Assembly: GCF_900007165.1 (NCBI RefSeq)
Contig: NZ_CYGY02000046.1
Location: 1-64,000 of the forward strand
DNA from: Paraburkholderia piptadeniae
GTDB lineage: Bacteria; Pseudomonadota; Gammaproteobacteria; Burkholderiales; Burkholderiaceae
Length of the DNA: 64,000 nucleotides
Direction: 5' to 3'
This document shows, one piece after another, positions 8,472 to 18,093 of the stretch. The position numbers were made by a program, and so were the translations under genes. Each line of letters begins with the position of its first letter. The stretch's first letter is position 1. Below the pieces are notes generated by a model that worked only from the letters and a program-made list of their open reading frames with translations, had not been told where the DNA came from and ran no database searches.

Positions 8472-8711
8472 CTAATGGCGCATCGACTCCGGCAACGACA
8501 ACAGCAGCGCAGTCACGTCCATGTCCTCGTCGAGTTCGGGCCAGAAAAGCTGCTGCTTGTCGAGCGAAATGGCGAAGTGCTCGCGCTCCGCGTCGGTTGC
8601 CGCGGCGAGCGTCGGAAACCAGTTGAGGGGAAATTCGACGGCACGGCCGTCGGACAGGTCGAGAAACAGGTGTGCACTGTCGAAATGCACATCGACGGCA
8701 TCAGCGCGCAT
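8472..8711 (-). CDS. DUF2442-like small protein
   Basis: The 79-residue protein begins MRADAVDVHFDSAHLFLDL and contains DGRAVEFPLNWFPTLAAA, which fits the DUF2442 pattern ('F.DGr...vPl.wfP.L..At..ere'). DUF2442 proteins are small, often adjacent to DUF4160 in toxin-antitoxin-like pairs; no such partner is seen here. The start at ATG 8711 follows GGAG with 6 bases spacing; the TTG at 8726 lies before that site and is rejected. Confidence 0.75.
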   Translation of the reverse strand: MRADAVDVHFDSAHLFLDLSDGRAVEFPLNWFPTLAAATDAEREHFAISLDKQQLFWPELDEDMDVTALLLSLPESMRH

Positions 8712-8812
8712 GATCGTCTCCGGCAAGATCCAATCAAACGATAGTCGGGCGATGCGCGCGCTTCAAGCGCATTGCGCGGGGCCTGAACAGAATTTCGCCG
8801 GCGCCCGCGCGC

Positions 8813-9067
8813 TCACATTTCGGGTCGCGCGAGATCGCCTTCGACGATATGCTCGCCGTACACCTGTGCCGCCGCGAGCGCTTCCTCTTTGGTGGGAAAA
8901 GGGCCGAGATCGGGCGCGCCGTCGAAGGGAAACAGCAGACGTCCGTCCGTCTTGCGCACGACGCGCAGCACGCCGAAAAAGCGCCGGTAGCCAGCAAGCT
9001 TCGAGCCCGCGCTGACTTCGAAATCGCTCTCGCTCTTGCCGGGAACACTGGGAATGAAACCGCTCAT
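8813..9067 (-). CDS. small conserved hypothetical protein
   Basis: The 84-residue protein (MSGFIPSVPGKSESDFEVSA) reads like a compact beta-rich cytoplasmic protein with the central YRRFFGVLRVVRKTDGRLLF and a helical tail of the type that ends KEEALAAAQVYGEHIV. Such proteins occur widely in Burkholderia, but no function is known to me. It is a separate minus-strand gene between the DUF2442-like gene and the CoA-transferase. Confidence 0.65.
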   Translation of the reverse strand: MSGFIPSVPGKSESDFEVSAGSKLAGYRRFFGVLRVVRKTDGRLLFPFDGAPDLGPFPTKEEALAAAQVYGEHIVEGDLARPEM

Positions 9068-9157
9068 GATGGACTTCTTGAATGCGTAATCTGTCGTGCA
9101 GAAAGCGCTATTTTCGCATGGTCATCGTGAGCGAATCATGTCGGAGCGTGAGCATGC

Positions 9158-11179
9158 TCAACGGTGCGTGGACGCGTCGCCCGGACGTTCGTTGATATAC
9201 GGCGCGACGTTGCGCTCCTCCAGCGCGTCGCCGAGCTTCATGCGCAGGAAGCTGCTCGTCGTGTAGCGCGTCACACCCGAATAGAACGTGTTGACGAGCT
9301 TCGTCACCATCGCCGAATAAGTGCCGATCAGCTCTGGATTGATCGAGAAGTTGTCGTAGTTGACAATTGCCTGCGGCTTGATCCGAACGCCCGACAGGCG
9401 CGACTCGACCTGCTGCCGGATCGCGTCGACCTGTTCCGCCGACGTCACCTGCAAGCCCTCGAAGTTCACGAAGAACATATTCTTCTCGGCGTCGTAATTG
9501 AAGCGCTCTTCGAGCGGCAGGCACAAAAGCATCGTGCGCAAGCCCATCGGCCCGGCGCGAAAGATGTGCTCGTCCATCAGCCGCGGCGGCCGCTCGATGA
9601 TCGGCGTGAAGCCCATCTGCGCAACGATGTCGTTCTGCACGTCGATGCCGGGCGCGACTTCCGTCAGTTCGAGTCCGCGCGGCGTCAGCGCGAACACGCA
9701 CCGCTCGGTGATGTACAGCACCGGCTGCCCGCGCTTTGCCGCATATTCGCCGCTGAACGTGCGGTGCTCGACTTCATCGACGAACTTCTGGCACGTGCCC
9801 TCGCGATTGATTCGCAAGCGGCCGTCCGCGATCGTCACGTCGAGATTGCCCGCGTTGAACGTGCCGACGAACACGACGCGCTTCGCGCTCTGGCTGATGT
9901 TGATGAAGCCGCCCGCGCCCGCGAGCTTCGGCCCGAACTTGCTGACGTTCAGATTGCCCTGGCGATCGGCCTGCGCGAGCCCGAGAAAGGCGACGTCGAG
10001 ACCGCCGCCATCGTAGAAGTCGAACTGATACGGCTGATCGATGATCGCCTGCGTATTCGTCGCCGCGCCGAAATTCAGCCCGCCCGCCGGAATGCCGCCG
10101 ATCACGCCGGGCTCGGTCGTCATCGTGAAGAGGTCGATCACGCCCTCCTCGTTTGCGACGTTCGCGATGCCTTCCGGCATGCCGATGCCCAGATTCACGA
10201 CGCTGTTGGCCATCAGTTCCATCGCGGCGCGGCGCGCGATGACCTTGCGCTCGGTGAGCTCCATCGCGGGCACCGAATTCGCGGGCACGCGCAGCTCGCT
10301 CGCGAACGCGGGCGAATACGGTTCGGCAAATGTCTGCCAGTGATGCTCGGGCCGCGCGACCACGACGCAATCGACCATGATTCCCGGTATCTTCACCTGG
10401 CGCGGATTGAGCGTATTCGTATCGGCGAGCCGCTCGACCTGCACGATCACGATGCCGCCCGAATTGCGCGCCGCCATCGCAATCGCGAGCGCTTCGAGCG
10501 TGAGCGCCTCGCGTTCCATCGTGACGTTGCCGCTCGCGTCGGCCGTCGTGCCGCGAATGATCGCGACGTCGATCGGAAACGTCTTGTAGAACAGATGCTC
10601 TTCGCCGCCGATCTGGATCAGCTCGACGAGGTCCTCCGTCGTCCGTGTGTTCAGCTTGCCGCCGCCACGACGCGGATCGACGAAGGTGCCGAGGCCGATC
10701 GTCGACAGATGCCCCGGCTTGCCCGCGGCGATATCGCGGAACAGATGCGAAATGACGCCTTGCGGCAGGTTGTACGCCTCGATGCGTCCGTCGATCGCAA
10801 GCTGCTGCAGCTTCGGCACCAGTCCCCAATGCCCGCCGATCACGCGGCGCACGAGCCCTTCGTGCGCGAGATGGTTCAGGCCTTTCGCCTTGCCGTCGCC
10901 CTGGCCCGCCGCGTACACGAGCGTCAGATCGAGATGCGCGTTCGACGCGTCCGGTGTGCCCAATGCGCCCGGCCCGCCCGATGTCGCCGCGTTCGCATCG
11001 AAGAAGCGTTCTTCGAGCGCGATCGCCACTTCCTCCGCAAAGCCGACGCCGACGAAACCGCCCGTCGCGACGGTGTCGCCGGGCCGGATCAGTTCGACGG
11101 CGGCGCGTGCGCTGACCACCTTGTCGCGCGCGACGCTGCGCTCGGTGACGGGGAACGGGTACTGGAATACGGCGCGCAT
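9158..11179 (-). CDS. fused acyl-CoA:acetate/3-ketoacid CoA-transferase with C-terminal extension
   Basis: The 673-residue protein has class I CoA-transferase alpha and beta halves in one chain, as in YdiF and propionate CoA-transferase. The alpha half (~15-290) has GDTVATGGFVGVGFAEE; the beta half (~310-525) has NLGIGMPEGIANVA and TTEPGVIGG, where E356 is the expected CoA-thioester glutamate. YdiF-type enzymes are about 530 residues; here ~140 more follow (about 530-673), which I cannot assign. The reaction would move CoA between acetyl-CoA or acetoacetyl-CoA and a short acid. The start has AAGGAGA upstream. It stands alone on the minus strand, so its physiological acid is unknown. Confidence 0.9.
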   Translation of the reverse strand: MRAVFQYPFPVTERSVARDKVVSARAAVELIRPGDTVATGGFVGVGFAEEVAIALEERFFDANAATSGGPGALGTPDASNAHLDLTLVYAAGQGDGKAKGLNHLAHEGLVRRVIGGHWGLVPKLQQLAIDGRIEAYNLPQGVISHLFRDIAAGKPGHLSTIGLGTFVDPRRGGGKLNTRTTEDLVELIQIGGEEHLFYKTFPIDVAIIRGTTADASGNVTMEREALTLEALAIAMAARNSGGIVIVQVERLADTNTLNPRQVKIPGIMVDCVVVARPEHHWQTFAEPYSPAFASELRVPANSVPAMELTERKVIARRAAMELMANSVVNLGIGMPEGIANVANEEGVIDLFTMTTEPGVIGGIPAGGLNFGAATNTQAIIDQPYQFDFYDGGGLDVAFLGLAQADRQGNLNVSKFGPKLAGAGGFINISQSAKRVVFVGTFNAGNLDVTIADGRLRINREGTCQKFVDEVEHRTFSGEYAAKRGQPVLYITERCVFALTPRGLELTEVAPGIDVQNDIVAQMGFTPIIERPPRLMDEHIFRAGPMGLRTMLLCLPLEERFNYDAEKNMFFVNFEGLQVTSAEQVDAIRQQVESRLSGVRIKPQAIVNYDNFSINPELIGTYSAMVTKLVNTFYSGVTRYTTSSFLRMKLGDALEERNVAPYINERPGDASTHR

Positions 11180-11764
11180 GGGGTCTCCTTGCTGGGTCTT
11201 CTTCCGTACGACGCCGTCGCGGCCGTGGAAATGCGGAGGTTGCGCGGTTGCGGCGATCGCGGCGCAACCGCCCGCCGTCGCGGCTTTTGCGGTGCCTGAA
11301 CACGCAATTTAGCAAGCTGGCGCGGGATCGTCAGCATATATCGCCGGCGACGGCACGGCCGTTCAGCGGCATGCAGTCGTGCACACACGATGCGCTCCCG
11401 TTGGCTTTCGCAAGCAGGCGCAAAAAGATTAGGTAAGCAAACGTTCTTCATCGCGCTTCGTTGCACGTGCAACGGCAGACGATGTTATGGTTTGGCCCCG
11501 TAAAAACAGGCACAATTCGACAGGCTAAACAAAAACCACGGCGCGCCGTAAACAACTAGATCAGCGCCGCGTCGCAAGCGCAGCAATAATTACCGCCAAA
11601 GCGGCTGGCTCCATGACAGGCATCTCCTTTCCCGAACCTATCGATGCAGCACCCGCCGCGCATGGGCTTGCTCACGTGCGCGGCGCAGGCTCTATTGATC
11701 GGCGCGCCGCGCCGGCGGCGATCCCGCGCGATGTTTCTCGCGTCCTCCTGAAGGCGAGTCCGAG
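11180..11764. other. divergent intergenic region
   Basis: About 585 bp between the CoA-transferase and the GGDEF-EAL gene. It must hold both promoters. AT-richer DNA at 11400-11560 is the likeliest place, but no clean -35/-10 pair, operator or terminator was found. Confidence 0.5.
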
Positions 11765-14095
11765 ATGACGACGAGCCTTCCGTTGAAATGGCGCCGCAAT
11801 GCGGCGAAAGCGTCGCGGCAAGATCAGCACTTTCTCGCGCTCGTGCTCGACGCATGGTCGAGCCGGCACTCGGTCGGGCCTGTGAGCTTCGCGATCAGCA
11901 TCGCCACGGGGATCGGCGCGGGCGCGGCGGGCGTCGCGCTGCAAATGGCCTCGCGTTGGCCGGCCGTACCGCTCGCCGTGCAGGTCGGAATCGGCGCGAC
12001 AGCGGGCGTGCTCGCGATGATCGCGACGCGTCAGCGCTTCGCCTCGCAAAAGGCGCGGCATGCGGCGGCAATGGCGCTAGCCAGTTCGTTCCTCGAGGCG
12101 AGCCGCGATTGCGTCAAGCTGCTCGATCTGCAAGGGCACATGCTGCGCATCAACGACTACGGCGCCACGCTGATGGAAGCGTCGTCGCCCGTCGAACTCG
12201 AAGGCGCCGACTGGCTCGGCTTCTGGAAAGGCGACGACCACGACGCGGCGATGGCCGCGTTCAAATGCGCGCTCGGCGGCACGGCCGCGTCGTTTCGCGG
12301 CAGCTGCACGACGACAGCGGGCCAGCCGAAGTGGTGGGACTCGCAGCTCATCCCCATCAAGGACCACAACGGCAAGGTGATCGCCGTGGTGTGCGCGTCG
12401 CTCGACATTTCGAACCAGACGCGGCTGCATGCGGAACTGCGCACGAAAAGCGAGCTGATGTCGGAGATGGAAGCGCACGTGCAGCTCGCGTTCTTCTCGT
12501 ACAGCGCGAATTTCGAGTACTTCCATTACATCACGGCGGGCTCCTCGAACGTGTTCGGCATCGATCGCGAGGAGTTGCTCCGCAACCCGAACGGCTGGCT
12601 CGACCTCGTGGTGCCCGAAGACCGGGTGGCGCTGCAGGCGGAAATGGGCCGCATGATGGCAGAATCGTCGGAAGGACGCGCGCAGTACCGGATCAGAAAG
12701 GCCGACGGCACGGTGCACTGGCTGCGCGGCACCGGCTACCCCGTCCTCGACGACAACGGCAACGTGCTGCGCATCGTCGGCATTGTGGAAGACGTGACGG
12801 CCGAACAGGAACGCATCGCCGAACTGGACCGGCTCGCCTATACCGATTCGCTGACGGGCCTCGCGAACCGCGCCGCGCTGCTGCGCGAAATCGAAAGCCG
12901 GTGCGCGGCGCGCAAGCCGTTCGGCCTGATGTTCGTCGACCTCGACCGCTTCAAGGTGCTCAACGACACGCTCGGCCATCTCGCCGCCGATCATCTGCTG
13001 CGCGATGTCGGCGGCGTCATCCGCGGCTCGCTGCCCGACGATGCGTATGTCGCGCGACTGGGCGGCGACGAGTTCGCGGTGCTGATCGGCGGCGTCGTCG
13101 ACAAGGCCGGGCTCGAAGCGCTCGCGCAGGCACTGCTCGGCAGCCTTTCGGCGAATCGCCTGCAAGGCGGGGCGGGCGCGTTCATCACGGCGTCGATCGG
13201 CATCTCGGTCTATCCGGAACACGGCAGCGACCACGATGCGCTGCTGTCCAGCGCGGATGTCGCGATGTACACCGCGAAGAAAATGGGCCGCAACGGCTAT
13301 CAGTTCGCGGGCGAGGAAGCCGCGCGCACGATCGGCGACTTCGAACTCGAACGCGACGTGCCCGAGGCGCTCACGACGAACCAGTTCTTCCTGCATTTCC
13401 AGACCATTCACGAGCCGCACTCGCTCGCGGTGCACAGCGCCGAAGCGCTGATCCGCTGGCGGCATCCCGCGCGCGGTCTGATTTCACCGAGCGATTTCAT
13501 TCCGCTGCTCGAAGAGACCGGTTTCGTGTCGGATGTCGGCGTGTGGGTGCTCGACCACGCGTTGCGCCAGCTGGCCGCGTGGCGTCAGGCGAGCGCGATG
13601 AATCTGGGCATTTCGGTGAACGTGTCGGCGCGGCAATTGGGCAGCGAGCAGATCGTGCGCGACGTCGGCCGCGCGCTCAAGCAGTACGGCATTCCGCCCG
13701 GCAAGCTCGAGATCGAGCTGACCGAGACGGCGCTGATGAAGAATCCGCAGCAGGCGCAAAAGTCGATCGTCGAGCTGAAGAGGCTTGGCGTGCGCATCGC
13801 GATCGACGACTTCGGCACGGGCTATTCGAGCCTGATGTATCTCGCCGACTTCGCGCCGCACACGGTGAAGATCGACCGGCATTTCACGTCGAAGATCGAG
13901 CATGACCCGACGACGCAGACGATCGTCGAAGGCATCATCGGGCTCGCGCACAAGCTCGGCATCAAGGTGATCGCGGAAGGCGTCGAAAACGCGGCGCAGC
14001 TCGACATCCTGCGCCGCGTGAATTGCGACTACGTGCAGGGCTTCCTGCTCAGCGAGCCGCAGGCGCCCGAAGGCCTGATGAAGCAGCGCGCGTGA
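11765..14095 (+). CDS. membrane PAS-PAS-GGDEF-EAL c-di-GMP enzyme
   Basis: The 776-residue protein has two N-terminal membrane helices (about 42-66 and 70-92), two PAS domains (~105-215 and ~238-345), a GGDEF domain (~350-500) and an EAL domain (~520-770). The cyclase site is intact (GGDEF at 433-437). No RxxD inhibitory site precedes it. The phosphodiesterase motifs look intact too: AEALIRW with E560, NVSARQ, ELTET, DDFGTGYSSL and AEGVE. It could therefore both make and break cyclic-di-GMP, with the PAS domains setting the balance. The start has AAGGCGAG upstream. It is a single gene, convergent with the porin. Confidence 0.93.
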   Translation: MTTSLPLKWRRNAAKASRQDQHFLALVLDAWSSRHSVGPVSFAISIATGIGAGAAGVALQMASRWPAVPLAVQVGIGATAGVLAMIATRQRFASQKARHAAAMALASSFLEASRDCVKLLDLQGHMLRINDYGATLMEASSPVELEGADWLGFWKGDDHDAAMAAFKCALGGTAASFRGSCTTTAGQPKWWDSQLIPIKDHNGKVIAVVCASLDISNQTRLHAELRTKSELMSEMEAHVQLAFFSYSANFEYFHYITAGSSNVFGIDREELLRNPNGWLDLVVPEDRVALQAEMGRMMAESSEGRAQYRIRKADGTVHWLRGTGYPVLDDNGNVLRIVGIVEDVTAEQERIAELDRLAYTDSLTGLANRAALLREIESRCAARKPFGLMFVDLDRFKVLNDTLGHLAADHLLRDVGGVIRGSLPDDAYVARLGGDEFAVLIGGVVDKAGLEALAQALLGSLSANRLQGGAGAFITASIGISVYPEHGSDHDALLSSADVAMYTAKKMGRNGYQFAGEEAARTIGDFELERDVPEALTTNQFFLHFQTIHEPHSLAVHSAEALIRWRHPARGLISPSDFIPLLEETGFVSDVGVWVLDHALRQLAAWRQASAMNLGISVNVSARQLGSEQIVRDVGRALKQYGIPPGKLEIELTETALMKNPQQAQKSIVELKRLGVRIAIDDFGTGYSSLMYLADFAPHTVKIDRHFTSKIEHDPTTQTIVEGIIGLAHKLGIKVIAEGVENAAQLDILRRVNCDYVQGFLLSEPQAPEGLMKQRA

Positions 14096-14134
14096 CGGCG
14101 TGACCACCGACGACGCGCCGCGCTTGCCCGCCCG

Positions 14135-15244
14135 TCAGAAGCGGTGCCGCAGGCCCGCGCCGATCAGCACCTGATTGTGATTCGACGACGGATCGGCCGT
14201 ATTGATGACGGCAGGCGCGCCCGACGACGCGTGCTGATAGATCGCTTCCAGATAGGTGTCGGTGCGCTTCGAGAACTGATAGTCCGCCTGCACGCCGCCG
14301 TTATGCCAATGCGCGCCCGAGCCCTTGGTGTACGTGTACGAGCCGGCGAGCGAAATGGTCGGCGTCAGCTGGTAGATGCCGTTGACTTCGTAGTTTGAAA
14401 AGCCGATGGACGGCGCCGCCTCGCCCGTATCGATCACGACGACGCCCGCGTACGTCGAGCGCGACCAGGCCGCGGCCATCGTGAAGTCGCCGATCGCGTA
14501 GCTCACGCCGACGCCATACGTGTTCTGCGTCTGCGCGCCGGCGTCGAACACATCCGTCGCGCTGGGCAGCACAACCGGGGTATAAGCACCCGCCGCCGTG
14601 TTGCCACGCCCGTTCGCATGCAGATACGCCGCGCCCGCATTGAGCGTGCCGTTCTGGTAGCTCGCGCCGAAGCTGTACGCACGGTTGTTCGCGAACTGCC
14701 CGGCGGCATTCGAGAACGCGTACATGCCGCCCAACGTGAGACCGCCGAACGACGGGCTCGCGTACTTGACCGAGTTCGCGGCCAGGTACGAGTTGTTGGC
14801 GTTGTCGTTGTCGAACGGATGGGCGAACGCAGTGCCGCCCGTGCCGCCCGTCAGCGTGAACGGCGCGAAGTAGTCGTGGATCAGGTCGTACTGATGGCCG
14901 AACGTCACCGTGCCGAACTTCTCGTTGCCAAGGCCGACGTAGTACGGGTGATCGTTGAACATCTCGCCCGTCGTCACCGAATAGCCGCGCTCGAGCCGGA
15001 AGATCGCGCGATTGCCGCCGCCCAGATCCTCGATGCCCTGCAAGCCCCAGTAGCTGCCGTCGACGAGACCCGAAGTCGATTTCCACTGCGAGTGGCCGCC
15101 GACGTTGTTGATATAGGCGAGCCCCGCGTCCAGCTCGCCGTATAGCGTGACGCTGCTCTGCGCGTTCGCGCCTGTGCTGAGCGAGAGTAGTACGGCGGCT
15201 ACGGCTGCCGCTGCGGCTGTCTTGTTGATCTTGTTCGCGGACAT
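14135..15244 (-). CDS. Burkholderia-type trimeric porin
   Basis: The 369-residue protein is a general diffusion porin of the gram-negative OmpC/Omp38 type. It starts at ATG 15244 with a signal peptide (basic MSANKINK, an alanine-rich core, cleavage after ANA), then QSSVTLYGELDAGLAYI, the typical first strand of Burkholderiales porins. It ends GLRHRF with the C-terminal Phe used for BAM-dependent insertion. A glycine- and aromatic-rich 16-strand barrel is expected. GGGAAG lies ~8 bases upstream of the start. The promoter area carries a perfect palindrome. Confidence 0.95.
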   Translation of the reverse strand: MSANKINKTAAAAAVAAVLLSLSTGANAQSSVTLYGELDAGLAYINNVGGHSQWKSTSGLVDGSYWGLQGIEDLGGGNRAIFRLERGYSVTTGEMFNDHPYYVGLGNEKFGTVTFGHQYDLIHDYFAPFTLTGGTGGTAFAHPFDNDNANNSYLAANSVKYASPSFGGLTLGGMYAFSNAAGQFANNRAYSFGASYQNGTLNAGAAYLHANGRGNTAAGAYTPVVLPSATDVFDAGAQTQNTYGVGVSYAIGDFTMAAAWSRSTYAGVVVIDTGEAAPSIGFSNYEVNGIYQLTPTISLAGSYTYTKGSGAHWHNGGVQADYQFSKRTDTYLEAIYQHASSGAPAVINTADPSSNHNQVLIGAGLRHRF

Positions 15245-15289
15245 GCTCGGCTTCCCAAGGTTGAGTCGATTCGGATTCGAAGGCGACTT

Positions 15290-15351
15290 TTTATAGGAAC
15301 GACAGCCATATGCACAAGTGGCGCGCATCAATTGTGTTGCAGAGCAACACA
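15290..15351 (-). promoter_or_regulatory. porin promoter with a 19-bp palindrome upstream
   Basis: On the minus strand TTGTGC (15312-15317), a 16-bp spacer and TATAAA (15290-15295) form a likely promoter 45 bp from the porin start. Just upstream of the -35 lies TGTGTTGC-AGA-GCAACACA (15333-15351), perfect 8-bp arms, a probable operator. Confidence 0.55.
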
Positions 15352-15712
15352 CGCCGCGCCGTAATATAACTTACAAAACGCGTACAGAAAGCCAATTATC
15401 GAGTTCGCGTGAATCAGAAGTAAAGCGAAAACATTCCGCCGCGCACCGCCTGTCCGAACGCCTGTCGATGGAATCCAGCGAGGCTTCGGCAAAACGGACT
15501 TTCCCCAAAGCGTACGCTCAATGCGGGCTCAAAAGCGTTGTTTCCGTGCGACGGCCGACGCTTGCCGGATTTCGAAGGCCGCGCTAATGCCGCGTTGCAC
15601 GCTTACCCGACTCGAATACCAGGAATACCTCAAGCCTCGGGGGGCGCTGCCGTTAAACCATGGAGATTTAATCGGATGCGCAGGCATCCGGCAGTCCAGG
15701 GCAAACAACGCA
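15352..15712. other. intergenic, upstream of the chemoreceptor gene
   Basis: About 360 bp. It should contain the promoter of the chemoreceptor gene. AT-rich DNA lies at 15360-15400. I found no convincing promoter pair and no small ORF. Confidence 0.4.
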
Positions 15713-17386
15713 ATGCGCAACAATCAACCGGTTACACAGAACGAGTACGACTACCCTTCGTCGCAGATGCTCGTGTCCGCGACCGACCTCAAAGGCAAGA
15801 TCCAGTACTGCAATCCCGCCTTCATCGCCGTGTCGGGCTATCCGCGCGAAGAGCTGATCGGCCAGCCGCACAACCTGATCCGCCATCCCGACATGCCTGC
15901 CGAAGCGTTCGCCGACATGTGGACGACGATCCGCGCGGGCCATCCGTGGTCGGCGCTCGTCAAGAACCGGCGCAAGAACGGCGATCACTACTGGGTGCGC
16001 GCGAGCGTCACGCCCGTCGTCGAGAACGGCACGCCCGTCGGCTATCTGAGCGTGCGCGTGAAGCCGGGCCGCGAAGAGGTGCACAACGCGCAGGCGCTGT
16101 ACGCGAAGATGCGCGCGGGCGAAGCGCATGGCTACCGGCTGCATCGGGGCGTGGTCGTGCGCACGGGACTCGTCGGCCGGCTGCAGGTGCTGATGCGTCT
16201 GCCCGTCGCGACCCGCGCGACGATCGGCTATATGGTCGCGCCCGTCGCGCTGCTCGCGGCGGGGCTCGCGGCGTGGGGCGGACTGCCGCCGATGCCGTTC
16301 TGGATCGCGTTCGGCGTGACGGCCGCGACGAGCGCCGCCGCTGCGTATTTGCTGTCGCGCCACCTGGCTCAACCCGTCGACTCAATGTCGACGTTCGCGA
16401 CGCGCATGGCCGCCGGCGATCTGACCCAGGACCTGACGATCGCCCGCCATGACGACCTCGGCGATGTGCTGCAGGCGCTCAACCAGTTGAAGGCCAATCT
16501 CGCCGCGATCGTGTTCGACGTGCGCTCGCAGATCGGCGGCATGCTCGACGCCGCGCACGAAATTTCGACGGGCAACGTCGATCTCGCGCGCCGCACCGAA
16601 ATGCAGGCGGCGTCGCTCGAAGAAACGGCGGCGACGATGGAGCAGCTGACCACGACCGTTCAGGCGAACGCCGACACGACCGTGCGCGCGCTCGATCTCG
16701 CGCGCGACGCGCAGGCGGCCGCTGCGCTCGGCGGACAGGTTGCGCAGCAGGTCGAGCAGACGATGGCGGGCATCACGGAAGCATCGAAGCGCATCGCCGA
16801 CATCACGGGCGTGATCGACGGCATCGCGTTCCAGACCAACATCCTCGCGCTCAACGCCGCCGTCGAGGCCGCGCGCGCAGGCGAGGCGGGCCGCTCGTTC
16901 GCGGTTGTCGCGAGCGAAGTGCGCATGCTCGCGCAGCGCTGCGCGGCATCGTCGAAGGAAATCAAGCAGGTGATCGATACGACGGTGAGCGAGGTATCGC
17001 AAGGCACCGAACTGGTCGCGCGCACGACGGCGCAAATGGCGGTGATCGACGAGGCCGTGGCGCGCGTGTCGTCGCTGATCGTCGAAGTGGCGAATGCCAG
17101 CAGCGAACAGGCCGACGGCATCAGCCAGATCAATCAGGCCGTCTCGCATCTGGACAGCGCGACGCAGCAGAACGCCGCGCTGGTCGAACAGGCCGCCGAG
17201 ACGGCGCAGCGTCTCGCGGAACAGGCCGATGTGCTCGACGAAGCCGTGCGGCTCTTCACGGTGTCGGGCGCGCCCGCGTCGCGCGCTCCGCGCAAGGCGC
17301 CCACTCGCGCGGCCGCTCCGCCGCGCAGCCCGGCGACACCCGCTCACACGGTTCGCGCCGGGTCCGGAGCAGACGTTTTGGTCTGA
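15713..17386 (+). CDS. PAS-containing methyl-accepting chemotaxis protein (Aer-like)
   Basis: The 557-residue receptor begins MRNNQPVTQNEYDYP, the usual start of Aer-type energy taxis receptors. A PAS domain (~15-120) contains NPAFIAVSGYPREELIG and a NLIRHPDMP motif as in FAD-binding Aer. A short hydrophobic segment (~165-210) anchors it, with a HAMP-like stretch after LSRHLAQPVDSM. The signalling domain holds the conserved hairpin tip (FQTNILALNAAVEAARAGEA). No periplasmic sensor loop is present. The C-terminus is Ala/Pro-rich. The start has only a weak CAGGG upstream. It probably reports redox or energy state to CheA/CheW, which are not in this window. Confidence 0.92.
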   Translation: MRNNQPVTQNEYDYPSSQMLVSATDLKGKIQYCNPAFIAVSGYPREELIGQPHNLIRHPDMPAEAFADMWTTIRAGHPWSALVKNRRKNGDHYWVRASVTPVVENGTPVGYLSVRVKPGREEVHNAQALYAKMRAGEAHGYRLHRGVVVRTGLVGRLQVLMRLPVATRATIGYMVAPVALLAAGLAAWGGLPPMPFWIAFGVTAATSAAAAYLLSRHLAQPVDSMSTFATRMAAGDLTQDLTIARHDDLGDVLQALNQLKANLAAIVFDVRSQIGGMLDAAHEISTGNVDLARRTEMQAASLEETAATMEQLTTTVQANADTTVRALDLARDAQAAAALGGQVAQQVEQTMAGITEASKRIADITGVIDGIAFQTNILALNAAVEAARAGEAGRSFAVVASEVRMLAQRCAASSKEIKQVIDTTVSEVSQGTELVARTTAQMAVIDEAVARVSSLIVEVANASSEQADGISQINQAVSHLDSATQQNAALVEQAAETAQRLAEQADVLDEAVRLFTVSGAPASRAPRKAPTRAAAPPRSPATPAHTVRAGSGADVLV

Positions 17387-17499
17387 TGGATCATCGTTAC
17401 TCCCATCTCGACAGCGCGCTATTGTCCGATGAAGATACGACCGTCAGCGCCCAAGATTGTGTGCGGGCCGGCTGACCCGAGTAACAACGGCGTTTATGT

Positions 17500-17531
17500 A
17501 GCCCGCCCATTTCGTGGGCGGGCTATTTTTT
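17500..17531 (+). terminator. rho-independent terminator after the chemoreceptor gene
   Basis: AGCCCGCCCA, loop TTTCG, TGGGCGGGCT, then ATTTTTT. The 10-bp GC-rich stem with T-run reads on the plus strand, about 115 bp after the stop codon. Confidence 0.93.
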
Positions 17532-17571
17532 CCGCTCGTTTGCGTTCGATATCCGTCTGTGCGCCGCGCGC

Positions 17572-18093
17572 TCAATCCGCAGCCAGCAACTCGAGCTGCT
17601 GAGGCGCTTTCGACAGTGGGCGTTCGAGCGTCAGAAGCGCTTCTTTCCGATGCAGTCCGCCCGCGTAGCCGGTCAGATCGCCTGCGCTCGAAATCACGCG
17701 ATGGCACGGCACGACGATCGAGATCGGGTTGCGCCCGTTCGCGGCGCCGACCGCGCGCGACGCCGACAGCGGCAAGCCCAGCCGCCGCGCGATGCTGCCG
17801 TAGCTGGCCGTCTCGCCGTATGGAATCTTCACGAGTTGTTCCCACACGTCGCGCTGAAATGGGCTGCCCAGCATGCGCAGCCTCAGCGTGAACTGCTGCC
17901 GCTCGCCCGCGAAAAATTCGCCAAGCTGCTCGCGCGTCTGATCCAGCACGCGTGAAGGCGTGAGCGTCGTGAGCGCGGCATCCGCGGCGGGGAAATACTT
18001 CTGGCCGAAGAAAAACACGCCCGTCAGCGCATCGTCTTCCCCGCGCAGCAGAATATCGCCGAGCGGACTCGGCATCGACATGCATTGCTTCAT
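17572..18093 (-). CDS. ogt: methylated-DNA--protein-cysteine S-methyltransferase
   Basis: The 173-residue suicide repair enzyme moves an alkyl group from O6-alkylguanine or O4-alkylthymine to its own cysteine. The acceptor site is PCHRV with C130, preceded by the Asn/Arg hinge AVGAANGRNPISIVV; the helix-turn-helix part has IPYGETASYGSIAR. The start at ATG 18093 has AGGAGG upstream; the GTG/ATT-type longer start is not needed. No ada-type regulatory domain is present. It is a single gene. Confidence 0.95.
   Translation of the reverse strand: MKQCMSMPSPLGDILLRGEDDALTGVFFFGQKYFPAADAALTTLTPSRVLDQTREQLGEFFAGERQQFTLRLRMLGSPFQRDVWEQLVKIPYGETASYGSIARRLGLPLSASRAVGAANGRNPISIVVPCHRVISSAGDLTGYAGGLHRKEALLTLERPLSKAPQQLELLAAD

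Noticed and set aside
9164..11299. Long plus-strand open frame opposite the CoA-transferase gene.
   Set aside because: No family motifs; very Arg/His-rich translation, an artefact of GC-rich coding on the other strand.
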